Positions 8,356 to 18,100 of a stretch of 64,000 bases of DNA are shown here, piece after piece. The stretch comes from CAVTWH01 sp963850915 (lineage in GTDB: Bacteria > Actinomycetota > Actinomycetes > Mycobacteriales > Micromonosporaceae). A program made the position numbers and the translations under genes. The stretch covers positions 620,001 through 684,000 of the forward strand of contig CAWKND010000005.1 of assembly GCA_963850915.1 (NCBI GenBank), read 5' to 3'. Position 1 is the first letter of the stretch. Each line of letters begins with the position of its first letter. The notes beneath the pieces are model-generated. The model was not told the origin of the DNA. It ran no database searches and saw only the letters and a list, made by a program, of their open reading frames with translations.

Positions 8356-9174
8356 TCAGGCACCCACGAGTACCCGGTCGCCGACCCGTAGCTGCCCGGT
8401 ACCGCGCACGGTGGCGTACGCGCCGACGCAGGTGAGTACCCCCAGGTCCAACACCTGCACCCGGTTGGCGCGGGCGGCGGTACGCAGCGCCTCCCGGTCC
8501 TCGGCCAGCTCCCGGCCCTGGGCCAGGGTGGGAACCACGCACCTGGGCGTCGGGGCCAGCACCCGCATCCGGGTGTCCGCACCGATCGACAGGGTCCGCC
8601 CGACCCAGCCGTTCTCCGCGAACGGGACCGGGTCGAACATCCGCAGCACGATGTTGGGCCGGAACCTGCGGGCGTCCAGCGCGCCACGCGGATGGGCGCT
8701 GGCAAGCGCTTCGAGCGTCGCGGTCGTCACCACATGTACCGGAGCGAAGTCCACAAACGAGTGGCCCGGGGCCGCACCAGCCAGGCCGCCCCGGGTCAGT
8801 ACGCCCGGCGAGGGTTCGGTCGGCGGCGTCAACCGCTCGATCGAGGCACCCTCCGGACGGCTGGCGGCCAGCCGGACCGGCCGACCCAGATGCCGCGACA
8901 GCAGCGCGTCCACCAGCGGATCGTCGGCCTCCACGAGCGCACCATCGGGCAGCGTCACGGTCACCCGCCCATCGGCCCGGTACCGCGCCGTCATACCCAG
9001 CAGTTGCCGCCACTTGGCGGGGTTCTTCGCGCTGGCGACCAGCCCGCTCGCCTCGTCGATGAGGGCGTACCGGCGGTCGCCGGCGACTCCGGATTCGTCC
9101 AGTACGGCGTCGGCCAGCTCTTCCCCGAGCATCGACTTGACCGGGTAGCGACCCAGCCACGCGACTTCCCCCAT
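8356..9174 (-). CDS. MOSC-domain protein
   Basis: 272 residues. The N-terminal beta-barrel domain starts VAWLGRYPVKSMLGEEL, followed by the MOSC domain with RFRPNIVLRM and a C-terminal region ending CVVPTLAQGRELAEDREALRTAARANRV. Proteins of this type bind molybdenum cofactor or act in mARC-like N-oxide reduction. GGAGG lies seven bases before the ATG at 9174. It converges with the transpeptidase gene with only 15 bases between stops. Confidence 0.9.
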   Translation of the reverse strand: MGEVAWLGRYPVKSMLGEELADAVLDESGVAGDRRYALIDEASGLVASAKNPAKWRQLLGMTARYRADGRVTVTLPDGALVEADDPLVDALLSRHLGRPVRLAASRPEGASIERLTPPTEPSPGVLTRGGLAGAAPGHSFVDFAPVHVVTTATLEALASAHPRGALDARRFRPNIVLRMFDPVPFAENGWVGRTLSIGADTRMRVLAPTPRCVVPTLAQGRELAEDREALRTAARANRVQVLDLGVLTCVGAYATVRGTGQLRVGDRVLVGA

Positions 9175-9260
9175 GCTCCACCTCCGGTACCCGACGATCA
9201 TCCCACCGCGCGGGACCGCCGTACTGCCCCGCGCGTGGGCCGACCGGTACCGTGGCCGGT

Positions 9261-9569
9261 ATGAAGGCATTCGTCTACCGCCTGCTCCCGCCCCGGGCGG
9301 ACTTCATGTCCACCATGTCCGAGCCGGAGCGCGACGTCATGACAGCGCACGCCGGCTACTGGAACGAGCACATGCGGGCCGGCCGGGTACTGGCCTTCGG
9401 GCCGGTCGCCGATCCGGTCGAGGGGTACGGCCTCGGCATCGTGCTCGCCGAGGACATCGCCGGAGTCGAGGCGCTGCGCGCCGGCGACCCGGCGGTGACC
9501 GCCGGAATCGGGCTGCGCGCCGAGATCGCACCGATGCTGCGCCTGGTGACCCCCACCGGCGTCTACTAG
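9261..9569 (+). CDS. YciI-like (YCII) protein
   Basis: 102 residues with the compact ferredoxin-like YCII layout: KAFVYRLLPPRADF, MTAHAGYWNEHMRAGRVLAFGPV (cut here by the conserved H of the family), and a C-terminal strand AEIAPMLRLVTPTGVY. YciI proteins are small dimeric enzymes or accessory factors with no single known reaction. It is divergent from the MOSC gene. A GTG at 9252 is an alternative start. Confidence 0.85.
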   Translation: MKAFVYRLLPPRADFMSTMSEPERDVMTAHAGYWNEHMRAGRVLAFGPVADPVEGYGLGIVLAEDIAGVEALRAGDPAVTAGIGLRAEIAPMLRLVTPTGVY

Positions 9570-9594
9570 CCGACCGCACGCGAAGCGCACGGGG

Positions 9595-9897
9595 ATGGCG
9601 GCGGAGCTGGCGGCGCTGATCAGTCGGGGTCGGCAGCTGCTCGCCAGTCGCGAGTCGCCGGCCGCGATCGAGGTCTTCACGCAGGGGTACCAGATCGCTG
9701 TTGCAGCCGGCGATCGGCCGGCGGCTGCCCACTGCATGCTGGGGCTGGCCCGGGCCGAGTTCGCCGGCCGGCGGCTGGAAGAGGCGGCCGGGCACGCGGC
9801 GCTCGCCCTGGAGCAGTTGACCGCCTTGGCTTCTCCGGAGGTCCAGCACGCGGCGGACCTCATCGTCCAGATCGACCACAATCGCTACCTGCGGTGA
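9595..9897 (+). CDS. Small TPR-like helical protein
   Basis: 100 residues, almost entirely helical. The patterns AAIEVFTQGYQIAVAAGDRPAAA and HAALALEQLTALA look like two degenerate tetratricopeptide-type helical pairs. It follows the YciI gene by 25 bases and overlaps the 3' end of the convergent gene by 38 bases. No function can be assigned; it may simply be a conserved hypothetical protein-interaction module. Confidence 0.55.
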   Translation: MAAELAALISRGRQLLASRESPAAIEVFTQGYQIAVAAGDRPAAAHCMLGLARAEFAGRRLEEAAGHAALALEQLTALASPEVQHAADLIVQIDHNRYLR

Positions 9898-10549
9898 CTC
9901 GGGCGCCGCCGACCGGGGCGCGGGCCAGCAGCTGTACCGGATCGCGGCAGACCAGCTCAAGTGCCCGGCGGACCAGCCCGCGGTCGAAGGCGGAGCGGTG
10001 CAGACTCGCGCTGACCTGGAGTACGCCGGCCAGTTCCGAGAAGGAGACGGTCATCGACTCGGGGCCGCTGGTGGTCGGCAGGCTGACGTGGCGTGCCCAC
10101 GCGACCTCACCGTCCCATGGCAGATCGAGGAAGCCGTCCAGCCGGCCGAGGTGGGTGAGGGTCAGCTCCGGGCGCGGGTTGGCCGGCATGCTGCGGGGTA
10201 CCGGCCCGGCCCGGTGCGCACCCGGTACCAGCAGGTGGCCGGCGCGCAGCGCGAGCATGGCCAGCGCCGATCCGGTGGCGAGTTGCCGGGCGAGCGCGGT
10301 GTGCACGGCGACCGGATCGGTCAACCGGGCCGGTCGTAGGTACAGCCCCCAGGAGAGGTTCCCGTCGGCGACCGCTCCGCTCGGCAGGGTGTCGGGCTGT
10401 ACCGAGTGCAGTCCGACCAGGGCGGCCCGCAGTCCGTCGGCCGTCACACCGGCGAGCGGCCCGAGTACCCGGATGGTCTCCACCGCCAGCCAGCCCCGGT
10501 CCCGCGCACGTACCCGCCACCCGGCGCTCGGCGCGGCTTGCGCTCCCAC
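9860..10549 (-). CDS. Condensation/acyltransferase-like protein, C-terminal part only
   Basis: 229 residues from a GTG at 10549 with GAGGAG six bases upstream. The C-terminal half (VSLPTTSGPESMTVSFSELAGVLQVSASLHRSAFDR) resembles the second lobe of condensation or PapA-type acyltransferases, including the long strand before a short helix. The catalytic HHxxxDG of the N-terminal lobe is not present, and the protein is about half the usual length. It is either a degraded acyltransferase or an unrelated protein with a similar fold; I give the family only as a resemblance. Confidence 0.5.
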   Translation of the reverse strand: MGAQAAPSAGWRVRARDRGWLAVETIRVLGPLAGVTADGLRAALVGLHSVQPDTLPSGAVADGNLSWGLYLRPARLTDPVAVHTALARQLATGSALAMLALRAGHLLVPGAHRAGPVPRSMPANPRPELTLTHLGRLDGFLDLPWDGEVAWARHVSLPTTSGPESMTVSFSELAGVLQVSASLHRSAFDRGLVRRALELVCRDPVQLLARAPVGGARVTAGSDCGRSGR

Positions 10550-10656
10550 AGGTACTCCTCGCCGCTCGGCAGCCGTCAAGGCAGCCCGCAACCCGGCAGC
10601 ACCTACGGTTTCGCCCCTGACGCGGCCAACCTTCCCCGGCGCATCTCAGAGCAGTC

Positions 10657-11946
10657 TCAACCGCTGTTGTTGTTGTTGGGGCGGCCCGGTTCCAGCGGCC
10701 GATCACCCACCCAGGCCGGGAGTACCAGGGTGAACGTCGCACCCGCACCGGGGCGGCCGGTGGCGCGCACGGTACCGCCGTGCGCCTGTACCACCTCGCG
10801 GACCAGCGCCAGTCCGATGCCGAAGCGCCGCCGGTCACCATGGCCGCCGCGCGCGAAGCGTTCGAAGATCAGCTCCTGGTCGGCGACCGGGAAGCCGCTG
10901 CCGTCGTCCTCGACCACGCAGCTGACCGTGGCCCCGTCGGCGGCCCGGGACAGCGCTATGCGTACCTGCCCGCCGGGTGGGGTGTGCGCCAAAGCGTTGT
11001 CCAGCAACGCGACCAGTACCCGACGCAGCGATGTCGAGACGCCCCGGACCAGATGCTCGGAGGCCCCGTCGGTGGACACCTCGACCCGTACCCGCTGCGC
11101 ATCCGCCCGGGCGGAGTCGGCCTCGGCGACCTCGCGGGCCAGCCCGGTCAGGTCAACCGGGCCCGAGTCGGCCGGCTCGGTACGCAACTGCGCCGCCAGC
11201 AGCAGCTCCTGCACGATCTCGCCGAGCTGCCGGGTACCCCGCACCAGCCGCTCCGCGTCGACCAGCAGCAGCTCCCGGTCGGTCGTCCCGCGCAGTCCAC
11301 GCTCCAGCAACTGGGCCCGGGTGTGCAGCTGGGTCAGCGGGGTACGCAGCTCGTGGCTCGCATCCGCGATGAACCGTTGCTGCCGGGCGATGGCCTGTCC
11401 CAGCGGTACCGTGGCCCGCCGGGCGATCAGCGCGCCGACGAACACCGCCACCACCAGCCCCACCGCTCCCGCCGCGGCGAGCCCCCCGTACAGGCGGTGC
11501 CGCTCCCGCTCGGCGTCGGTGACGTCCAGTACCGCCTGCAGCGTGCCGGCGGTCGTGCGCTCGGTACGCACCTGGTACTCGCGGCCATCCCGGTGCACCA
11601 CGGTGTCCCGGGACCGGCCGTCGCGTACCGTCGCCGCCAACGCCCGCGGGTCGGTCGGCTGGCTGGGCGCATCCGGACTGGTACGCAGTCCGTGGGCGTC
11701 CTGCTGGTAGATCCAGATGCCGTGCGGCGGACTGGTCAGCGCGTCCCGATCGTCAGCTGCCTGGGCAACCTGCCGGCGCGCGCCGGAGTGGCCGGTCTGC
11801 TGCACCAGTACCGCCGCCAGACCAACCAGTACCAGCAGCGCCCCGGCGAACAGCAGCGCGATCTGTACGGTGGCCCGCCGCGAAGCCCTACTGATCCACT
11901 CCTCTTCCCGGCCGATCGTCCCGCTGCGGACGGTCGGCCGGATCAC
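10657..11946 (-). CDS. Sensor histidine kinase (OmpR-partner type)
   Basis: 429 residues. A membrane segment at about 27-50, a short extracellular sensor, a second membrane segment at about 150-175, then a HisKA domain with the phospho-acceptor in ADASHELRTPLTQL, and an HATPase_c domain with N box (LLDNALAHTPPGG), G1 (VEDDGSGFP) and G2 (RRFGIGLALV). The linker between helix two and HisKA looks like a HAMP remnant. GTG start overlaps the response-regulator stop (GTGA). Confidence 0.93.
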   Translation of the reverse strand: MIRPTVRSGTIGREEEWISRASRRATVQIALLFAGALLVLVGLAAVLVQQTGHSGARRQVAQAADDRDALTSPPHGIWIYQQDAHGLRTSPDAPSQPTDPRALAATVRDGRSRDTVVHRDGREYQVRTERTTAGTLQAVLDVTDAERERHRLYGGLAAAGAVGLVVAVFVGALIARRATVPLGQAIARQQRFIADASHELRTPLTQLHTRAQLLERGLRGTTDRELLLVDAERLVRGTRQLGEIVQELLLAAQLRTEPADSGPVDLTGLAREVAEADSARADAQRVRVEVSTDGASEHLVRGVSTSLRRVLVALLDNALAHTPPGGQVRIALSRAADGATVSCVVEDDGSGFPVADQELIFERFARGGHGDRRRFGIGLALVREVVQAHGGTVRATGRPGAGATFTLVLPAWVGDRPLEPGRPNNNNSG

Positions 11947-12623
11947 AGCGTGCCCGCCCGGTACCCCAGCCCGCGTACGGTCAGCACCGTCCCGGAGCCG
12001 AGCTTGCGGCGCAGGTAGTGAACGTAGGTGTCGACGATCGAGGCGGACTCGGCGGCGTCGAACACGTTCTCCCGCAGCTCGTCGCGGCTGAACACCCGGG
12101 TGGGCCGGACCGCCAGGGTACGCAGCAGGGCGGCCTCCCGACCGGAGAGCTCGATCTCGGTACCGTCGCCCCGACGTACCACCCGGGCGGACAGGTCCAG
12201 CTCCCCGGTACCGAGCCGGAGGATCTCCGCGTCGCTGCGGTGGCGGCGGCGCAGTGCCCGGAGCCGGGCCAGCAACTCCTCCACTTCGAACGGCTTGACC
12301 AGGTAGTCCTCGGCCCCCGCGTCGAGTCCGCCGACCCGGTCAGCCAGCGAGCCGTACGCGGTGACCACCAGCACGGGGGTACCGAAGCCACGACCGCGCA
12401 GCCGGCGGATCAGATCCAGGCCGTCGATCCCGGGTAGCCCGCGATCGACGATCAGCACATCGAACTCGGCGGTCAGGGCGGCGTGCAGCCCGGCCTGGCC
12501 GTCGCGGGCCAACCGCACCCGGTACCCGGCGTCACCGAGCAGCCGCTCGAGTAGTTCGGACAGCTCCGGATCGTCCTCGACCACCAGGATCCGAGGCGCC
12601 TCACCGGTCAGGACCTCGCTCAT
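11943..12623 (-). CDS. OmpR-family response regulator
   Basis: 226 residues. Receiver domain with acidic pocket ILVVEDDPE, phospho-acceptor Asp in DVLIVDRGLPGIDG, and Lys in YLVKPFEVEELLARL; C-terminal winged helix ending VDTYVHYLRRKLG and VRGLGYRAG. It is the first gene of the pair and is translationally coupled to the kinase. The stimulus is unknown. Confidence 0.95.
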   Translation of the reverse strand: MSEVLTGEAPRILVVEDDPELSELLERLLGDAGYRVRLARDGQAGLHAALTAEFDVLIVDRGLPGIDGLDLIRRLRGRGFGTPVLVVTAYGSLADRVGGLDAGAEDYLVKPFEVEELLARLRALRRRHRSDAEILRLGTGELDLSARVVRRGDGTEIELSGREAALLRTLAVRPTRVFSRDELRENVFDAAESASIVDTYVHYLRRKLGSGTVLTVRGLGYRAGTL

Positions 12624-12685
12624 GGCACCGAGTATCGTCGCCGGATTCTCAACGCGGTCTCAGAACGGGTCAGCGGCGGCGGCAG

Positions 12686-13609
12686 CTACGGCTGCTGGAA
12701 GTCCGGCGTCTGCCAGATCTTCTGCGCCTGGTACTGCTTGACCTTCGTGACGTACCCGTCGGCGGCGGCGGTGTGCCAGCGCCCGGCGAACCACCGGCCG
12801 ACACAGCCCCACGCGTCGCCCTTCTGGTAGGTCGCACCGTGGTCGACGGTGTTGAGCCACGTCTCGTACCCGTCGAAGCACGCCCGCCAGATGCCGTACG
12901 CGAGGTCGGCGTCCATCGCCGTCGACCGGCCGAAACCGGGCCAGCCCTGCTTCATGTACGGCCACCGGTCCTGCAGTACCCCGTAGCTCTGCGGGCACTG
13001 GCCGGCTTTCCCGTCGACGCCCGGGGCGTGCTCGGGCGGGCAGGCGCCGGCGTCGGTACCCCAGTCGCCGAGCGCGTCCTGGCGCCACCAGCTCTCGACG
13101 GCGGTCTGCGCGTACACGATGTCCTCGTCGATGCCCCACTTGCACGCGGTCCAGCGCAGGATGTCCTGCGTCGAGCCGGTGAAGTTGCCGTCGATGCGGG
13201 CGGCGACGGCGCTCGCCGCGGCCGCTGAGTCGCCGGCGAACAGCGATGCGTCGACGTGCTGTCCGGTGCTGGCGTTGGCCTTCTTGTTGCTGCCCTTGTT
13301 CTCGGCGGCCGGCCGGGCGCGTACCCACGCCGCGCACTGCGCGCCGGTCGGCAGCGCGGTACCCGGTGCCAACGTCCCGAAGTGGGTGGCCGCGGCGCCG
13401 GTGGAGGGCTGCGCCGGCCGGATCGACGGGGCGGTGCTCCGGGACGGGGTGGCCGAGGGCGTGGCTGACGGAGTGGCGCCGGTCGGGGCGGCCACACTCG
13501 CGCTACCGCCGGGCGTCCGGTCGGCGGTCGGGTGGTTGGCCGCCGCGGCCGAGCAGCCGCCGAGCAGGACGGCGACGATACCGACGGAGACGGCACGGAG
13601 CATTCGCAT
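12686..13609 (-). CDS. Secreted lipoprotein with lysozyme-fold-like C-terminal domain
   Basis: 307 residues from the ATG at 13609. A lipobox VAVLLGGCSAAAA (Cys about 18) is followed by a low-complexity Pro/Thr/Ser linker (about 30-70). The globular part contains ILRWTACKWGIDEDIVYAQTAVESWW, with a Glu placed as in lytic transglycosylases, and later SYGVLQDRWPYMKQGWPGFGRST and TWLNTVDHGATYQKGDAW. This pattern resembles the transglycosylase (SLT/goose lysozyme) fold. The fold is suggested, not proven; a role in wall turnover fits. Confidence 0.7.
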   Translation of the reverse strand: MRMLRAVSVGIVAVLLGGCSAAAANHPTADRTPGGSASVAAPTGATPSATPSATPSRSTAPSIRPAQPSTGAAATHFGTLAPGTALPTGAQCAAWVRARPAAENKGSNKKANASTGQHVDASLFAGDSAAAASAVAARIDGNFTGSTQDILRWTACKWGIDEDIVYAQTAVESWWRQDALGDWGTDAGACPPEHAPGVDGKAGQCPQSYGVLQDRWPYMKQGWPGFGRSTAMDADLAYGIWRACFDGYETWLNTVDHGATYQKGDAWGCVGRWFAGRWHTAAADGYVTKVKQYQAQKIWQTPDFQQP

Positions 13610-13705
13610 AGGCCCCGCACGGTACCCCATCGGCACGGACACCGGTCGATGCGACAACCCGCCGGGGTACCGCGCCGTACCATGCGTGGCGGTACCTTGA
13701 TCGCC

Positions 13706-14266
13706 GTGACTGTCTTGATCTACGACCACGATCCGGCGTGGCCGGCGCAGGCCGCGGCGGCCGGCGCGGAGCTGGCGGCGACGGGACTGTTCTCCGTGGT
13801 GGAGCACATCGGGAGTACCTCCGTCGCGGGCCTCGCCGCCAAGCCGGTCATCGACCTGATGGCCGCGACGCCCGAGTTGGCGGAGGTACTGGCCGCCGAG
13901 GCGACGCTGCGCGGACTGGGCTACGAGCGGCACGAGACCGGCATGCGCAACCGCCTCTTCTACCAGTTCCCGGCCGGTGGGGATCGTTCTGGCCGGCCGG
14001 AAACAGCCGGCCGGCAGCTGGCCGGTCGGCACCTGCATGTGGTGACCGAGGACAGCTGGCCGACCCGCAACGAGCGGCTGCTCCGCGACCACCTGCGTGC
14101 GCACCCGCGGGACGCCGCCCGGTACGCCGCGCTCAAGCGTGAGCTGCAGGCGGCGGGGTACGACGCGGACGCGTACACGCGGGCGAAGACGGAGCTGATC
14201 CAGGAGCTGGTCGACCGCGTCCGTACCGACCGGGGCCTGCCACTCGAGTCGGTCTGGGAGGACTAG
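13706..14266 (+). CDS. GrpB family (UPF0157) protein
   Basis: 186 residues from a GTG at 13706; an ATG at 13682 is the alternative. It has the family's nucleotidyltransferase-like block VEHIGSTSVAGLAAKPVIDLM, the acidic pair after it, then LHVVTEDSWPTRNERLLRDHLRAHP and a C-terminal helix AYTRAKTELIQELV. GrpB proteins are widespread with unproven function. The region around residues 90-110 carries a duplicated-looking AGRQLAGRHLH stretch. The gene is divergent from the lipoprotein gene. Confidence 0.9.
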   Translation: MTVLIYDHDPAWPAQAAAAGAELAATGLFSVVEHIGSTSVAGLAAKPVIDLMAATPELAEVLAAEATLRGLGYERHETGMRNRLFYQFPAGGDRSGRPETAGRQLAGRHLHVVTEDSWPTRNERLLRDHLRAHPRDAARYAALKRELQAAGYDADAYTRAKTELIQELVDRVRTDRGLPLESVWED

Positions 14267-14285
14267 CGGGTCTGGGAGGACTAGC
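14251..14285 (+). repeat. 18-bp tandem duplication across the GrpB stop codon
   Basis: GGTCTGGGAGGACTAGC occurs twice, at 14251-14267 and 14269-14285, so the last codons and stop of the GrpB gene are duplicated just downstream. This looks like a recent slippage event and does not alter the protein. Confidence 0.9.
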
Positions 14286-14287
14286 CC

Positions 14288-14953
14288 TCACGGGTTGCCG
14301 GCGGCGTAGGCCCACAGCTCCAGCGGGGTGGCGTAGTAGATCCAGCCGAACAGCCCCTGGACCGCGGAGCGGGCCGGCGGGTGCAGGGCGACGTGCTGGC
14401 GTACCTTGGCCACCACCAGGATCCAGCCGAGCGTGGCCGACCAGAGCAGCTGGAGCAGCGAGGTCACGATGTAGCTGATTCCGAAGATCGGCAGGTACAG
14501 CGGGCCGAACAGCCGCGCCTGCAGCAGGTGCATCTTCTCGTGCTGGCCGGCGCCGCCCAGGTTGATGGTGCCGTGCGTCTGCAGCAGGCTGGTACCGAAG
14601 CCGCCGCTGGAGCGCGGCTGGTAGACGATCCAGTGCGCGCCGGTGGAGTCGGCCTTCGACGGGCTGCCGAAGAACGAGAAGAGAATGTTGCCGACGACGA
14701 AGCCCCAGACCGTGTTCGGCAGGCTCCAGGTCAGGTCGATGAGGATGGCGAACCAGCCGACCGGGCTGGACAGGTCGTAAATGGTGAGGATCCCGGCCTC
14801 CAGCCCGTAGGCGAAGCCGACCAGGGCTGCCGTGATCACCGCCCAGTCCTGGGCGACGAGCTGGCCGTTGGCGGCGAGGATCACCGCGAGGATCCCCGCG
14901 GGGACGGCGGTACAGATGATGATCGTCAGCAGGCCTTTGAGCCAGTTCGGCAT
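14288..14953 (-). CDS. Integral membrane protein with a HEKMH-type motif
   Basis: 221 residues; start ATG 14953 has a GGGAGGG site. Predicted membrane helices lie near residues 5-27, 37-57, 65-88 and 160-185. Between the third and fourth sits TINLGGAGQHEKMHLLQARLFGP, a conserved-looking polar block with H-E-x-x-H, which could bind a metal as in membrane zinc peptidases, though the context is not classical. I do not recognise the family. It stands alone, convergent with GrpB. Confidence 0.7.
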   Translation of the reverse strand: MPNWLKGLLTIIICTAVPAGILAVILAANGQLVAQDWAVITAALVGFAYGLEAGILTIYDLSSPVGWFAILIDLTWSLPNTVWGFVVGNILFSFFGSPSKADSTGAHWIVYQPRSSGGFGTSLLQTHGTINLGGAGQHEKMHLLQARLFGPLYLPIFGISYIVTSLLQLLWSATLGWILVVAKVRQHVALHPPARSAVQGLFGWIYYATPLELWAYAAGNP

Positions 14954-15174
14954 GGTGCCCTCCCGGGGTGTGGTGTCTAAGTACCGCACCGCATCCGGAG
15001 AGTGACAGTCGCAAGGGCGACAGATCATCCCCAGCTGTACACCACCCGACATGCGCGATCTGCCGGTACGGATCGCGCGGCGGCCGGGCGGGTACCCACG
15101 AAGGCGTTATTGCCCTTTTATTCACGTATAGGACATAGGGTGGTGTTTGGGGCTGCTGTTTCGGGGGTGAACTC

Positions 15175-18100
15175 TTGCGTCGCGCTGCTGTGTCTGCGCT
15201 GGTTCTGGTGTCGGCGATGCTGTCCGGCCTGGTGGTGGCGCCGTTGTTGCCGGCCACCCCGGCCGCCGCGGACCCGCCGACGCCGGGTACCACGATCGTG
15301 AACGAGACGTTCAGCGGCGCCAGCGTGCCGGATCCGGCCTGGGTGGCCTCCGGTACCACCTGCCTCACCGGGGCGAGCGCCGCGCCGCCGGCCGGCGCCG
15401 CCCAGCTCCAGACCTGCGCGGCGTCCCGCAACGGCCCGGTACCGGCCCTCGGCGCCACCCCCGGGTATCTGCAGTTCACCGACGCGTCGGTCTTCAAGGC
15501 CGGCAGCATCCTGTACCAGCGGCCGATCCCCGCGACCGCCGGCATCTCCGTCGTCTTCGAGGAGTACCAGTACGGCGGCAACGAGGCCGACGGGATCGGC
15601 TTCTTCCTGGCCGACGGCGCGAGCACCGCCAGCCAGGTCGGCGGCGACGGCGGCAGCCTGGGGTACGCCCAACGCAACACCATCCCGGGGGTACCGGGCG
15701 GCTACCTCGGTGTCGGCCTCGACGCGTACGGCAACTTCTACGACGACGGCGAGGCTCGTGGCCGCAACTGTCCGGCCGGTCAGCGCTCGCCCGCCGGTAC
15801 GGCGGAGGGGCGGGTCGCACCCAACGTGATCACGCTGCGCGGCCCCGGCAACGGCCTGAACGGGTACTGCTGGCTGGCGGCGACCACCACCAACGACGGC
15901 ACCAACCCGGTCTCCACCCTGCCCGGTTCGCTGCGTGGCACGCCCGGCCCCGGCAACAACCTCACTCCGGTGAAGCGGCTGGTCAACGTACAGGTGACCC
16001 CGGCGCCCGGTCCACGGGTCATCGTGCTGCTCGACGTCACCGGGACGGGTACCGCGTGGCAGCAGGTACTCAACGTGCCGGCCCCGGCGGGTACCCCGTC
16101 GACGTACAAGTTCGGCTTCCTCGGCTCCACCGGCGGCAACACCGACGTGCACCTGATCCGCAACGTGGTGGTCGGCACCATCAACCAGCTGGACAGCCTG
16201 CAACTGGTCAAGCAGGTCAGCCGGTCCGGTACGCCGCTGCCCGCGGTGATCACCGTCGGTACCGGAATCCCGTACCAGTACGTGGTGACCAACGCGGGTC
16301 TGGAGACGCTGACCAATCTCACCGTCACCGACAACAACGTCACCGCGGTCAGCTGCCCGACCACGACCCTGCCACCCGAACCGGACCCGGGCGGCACAGT
16401 CGTGTGCACCGGTACGCACATCGTCACCGCCGGCGATGTCGCAGCCGGCTCGGTGGTGAACACCGCCACCGCGCACGCGGTCACCCCCGGCGGCCCGGTG
16501 GACTCGCCGAACGCCACCGTCACCGTGCCGCTCGTCTCCGCGCTGTCGATCAGCAAACAGGTGAACACCCCCGGGCCGTACGCCGTCGGGCAGCTCATCA
16601 CCTACGGCTTCACCGTCCAGAACACCGGCGGCAGCCGGCTCACCCAGGTGTCGGTGGTGGACAACCGGGTCGGTACCGGCCGGGTGGTCTGCGCGTTGAC
16701 CTCGCTGGACCCCGGCGGCAGCACCGCGTGTACCGGCCCCTACACCATCGCCCTGGCCGACCTGGCGCCCGGCGGACTGCTCACCAACACGGCATTCGCC
16801 ACCGGGGTATCGCCGATCGGCCAGCCGGTCCAGTCGCCGACCACCACCGCCACGGTCGCGGTGGCCGCGGACATCGCGCTGAGCAAGTCGGTGAGCAACA
16901 CCGCGCCCGCGGTGGGTACCACGGTGACCTGGCTGGTCACCGCCGGCAACCTCGGCCCGAGCGCGGCCGGTCAGGTAATCGTCACGGACGTCGTGCCGCC
17001 CGGGCTCACCCTGCTCTCGGCCACCCCGTCCGCGGGTGCCTACACCCCGGGTACCGGTGCCTGGGTCATCCCGGCCATCGCCATCAACGGCTCGGTCACG
17101 CTGACCCTTACCACCCGGGTGGACACGGCGGCCGCGATCACCAACGGCGCGTCCGTCACCACCACCCAGGTACCCGACCCGAACCCGGCGAACAACACCG
17201 CGTCGGCGACCCTGAACTCGGTGGTACCCACGGCCGACATCGCGGTCACCAAGCGGGCCAGCCAGCCACAGATCCGGGTCGGCCAGACGGTCACCTTTGT
17301 CGTCACAGCGACCAACAACGGCCCGTTCGACGCCACCGACGTGGTGGTCAACGACGGGCTGCCGACCGACCTCACGCTGATCAGCGCCACCCCGTCACGC
17401 GGCGGGTACAACGCCGGCACCGTGCTGTGGCAGATCGGAGCGCTCGCCGTCGGGCAGACCGTCACGCTGACGATCGTGGCGCAGGGCAACGCGGTGGGTA
17501 CCGTGCTCAACACCGCCGCCGTGGTCGGCTCCTCGCCCGTCGACAGCAACAGCCTCAACAACCTCGACTCGGCCGCTGTCCAGATCGTCGCGCCACTGGT
17601 CGACCTGGTCACCACCAAGACCGTGTCGCCCACGACAGCCGCCGTCGGCGACATCGTCACGTACACGCTCACCGCGTTCGACAACGGACCGGACAACGTG
17701 GACAACGTCGACGTCCGGGAGCTGGGTACCGCGCCGCCGGGACTGGACATCGTCTCGGTCACCGCGTCGCAGGGCACCTTCGACGAGGACAATCTCGTCT
17801 GGACGGTCGGTACCCTCATCGCCGGCGCGCCGCCACAGACACTGACCGTGCAGGTACGGGTCCTCACCCCCGGTACGAAGGGCAACACGGTGGTGATCGA
17901 GGCGCCCAACATCAACGACCCGGTACCCGAGAACAACGTCGCCTCCGCCACCCTGGTCGGCGCGGCGCTGCCCCTGGACATCGTGGTGGGCAAGAGCGCA
18001 TCGGCCGCCGTCGTCCAGCGCGGGCAGCCCATCAGCTTCACGGTGACCGCGACCAACAACGGCCCCAACGACGCCACCGGCCTGGTACTGCGCGACGAAC

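Noticed and set aside
9860..10549. An NRPS condensation domain gene
   Set aside because: No HHxxxDG lobe and no adenylation or carrier domain nearby; only a fold resemblance is kept.
13682..13705. Upstream ATG at 13682 as the GrpB start
   Set aside because: It would add eight non-conserved residues and has no ribosome site; the GTG at 13706 starts just before the conserved block. It remains possible.
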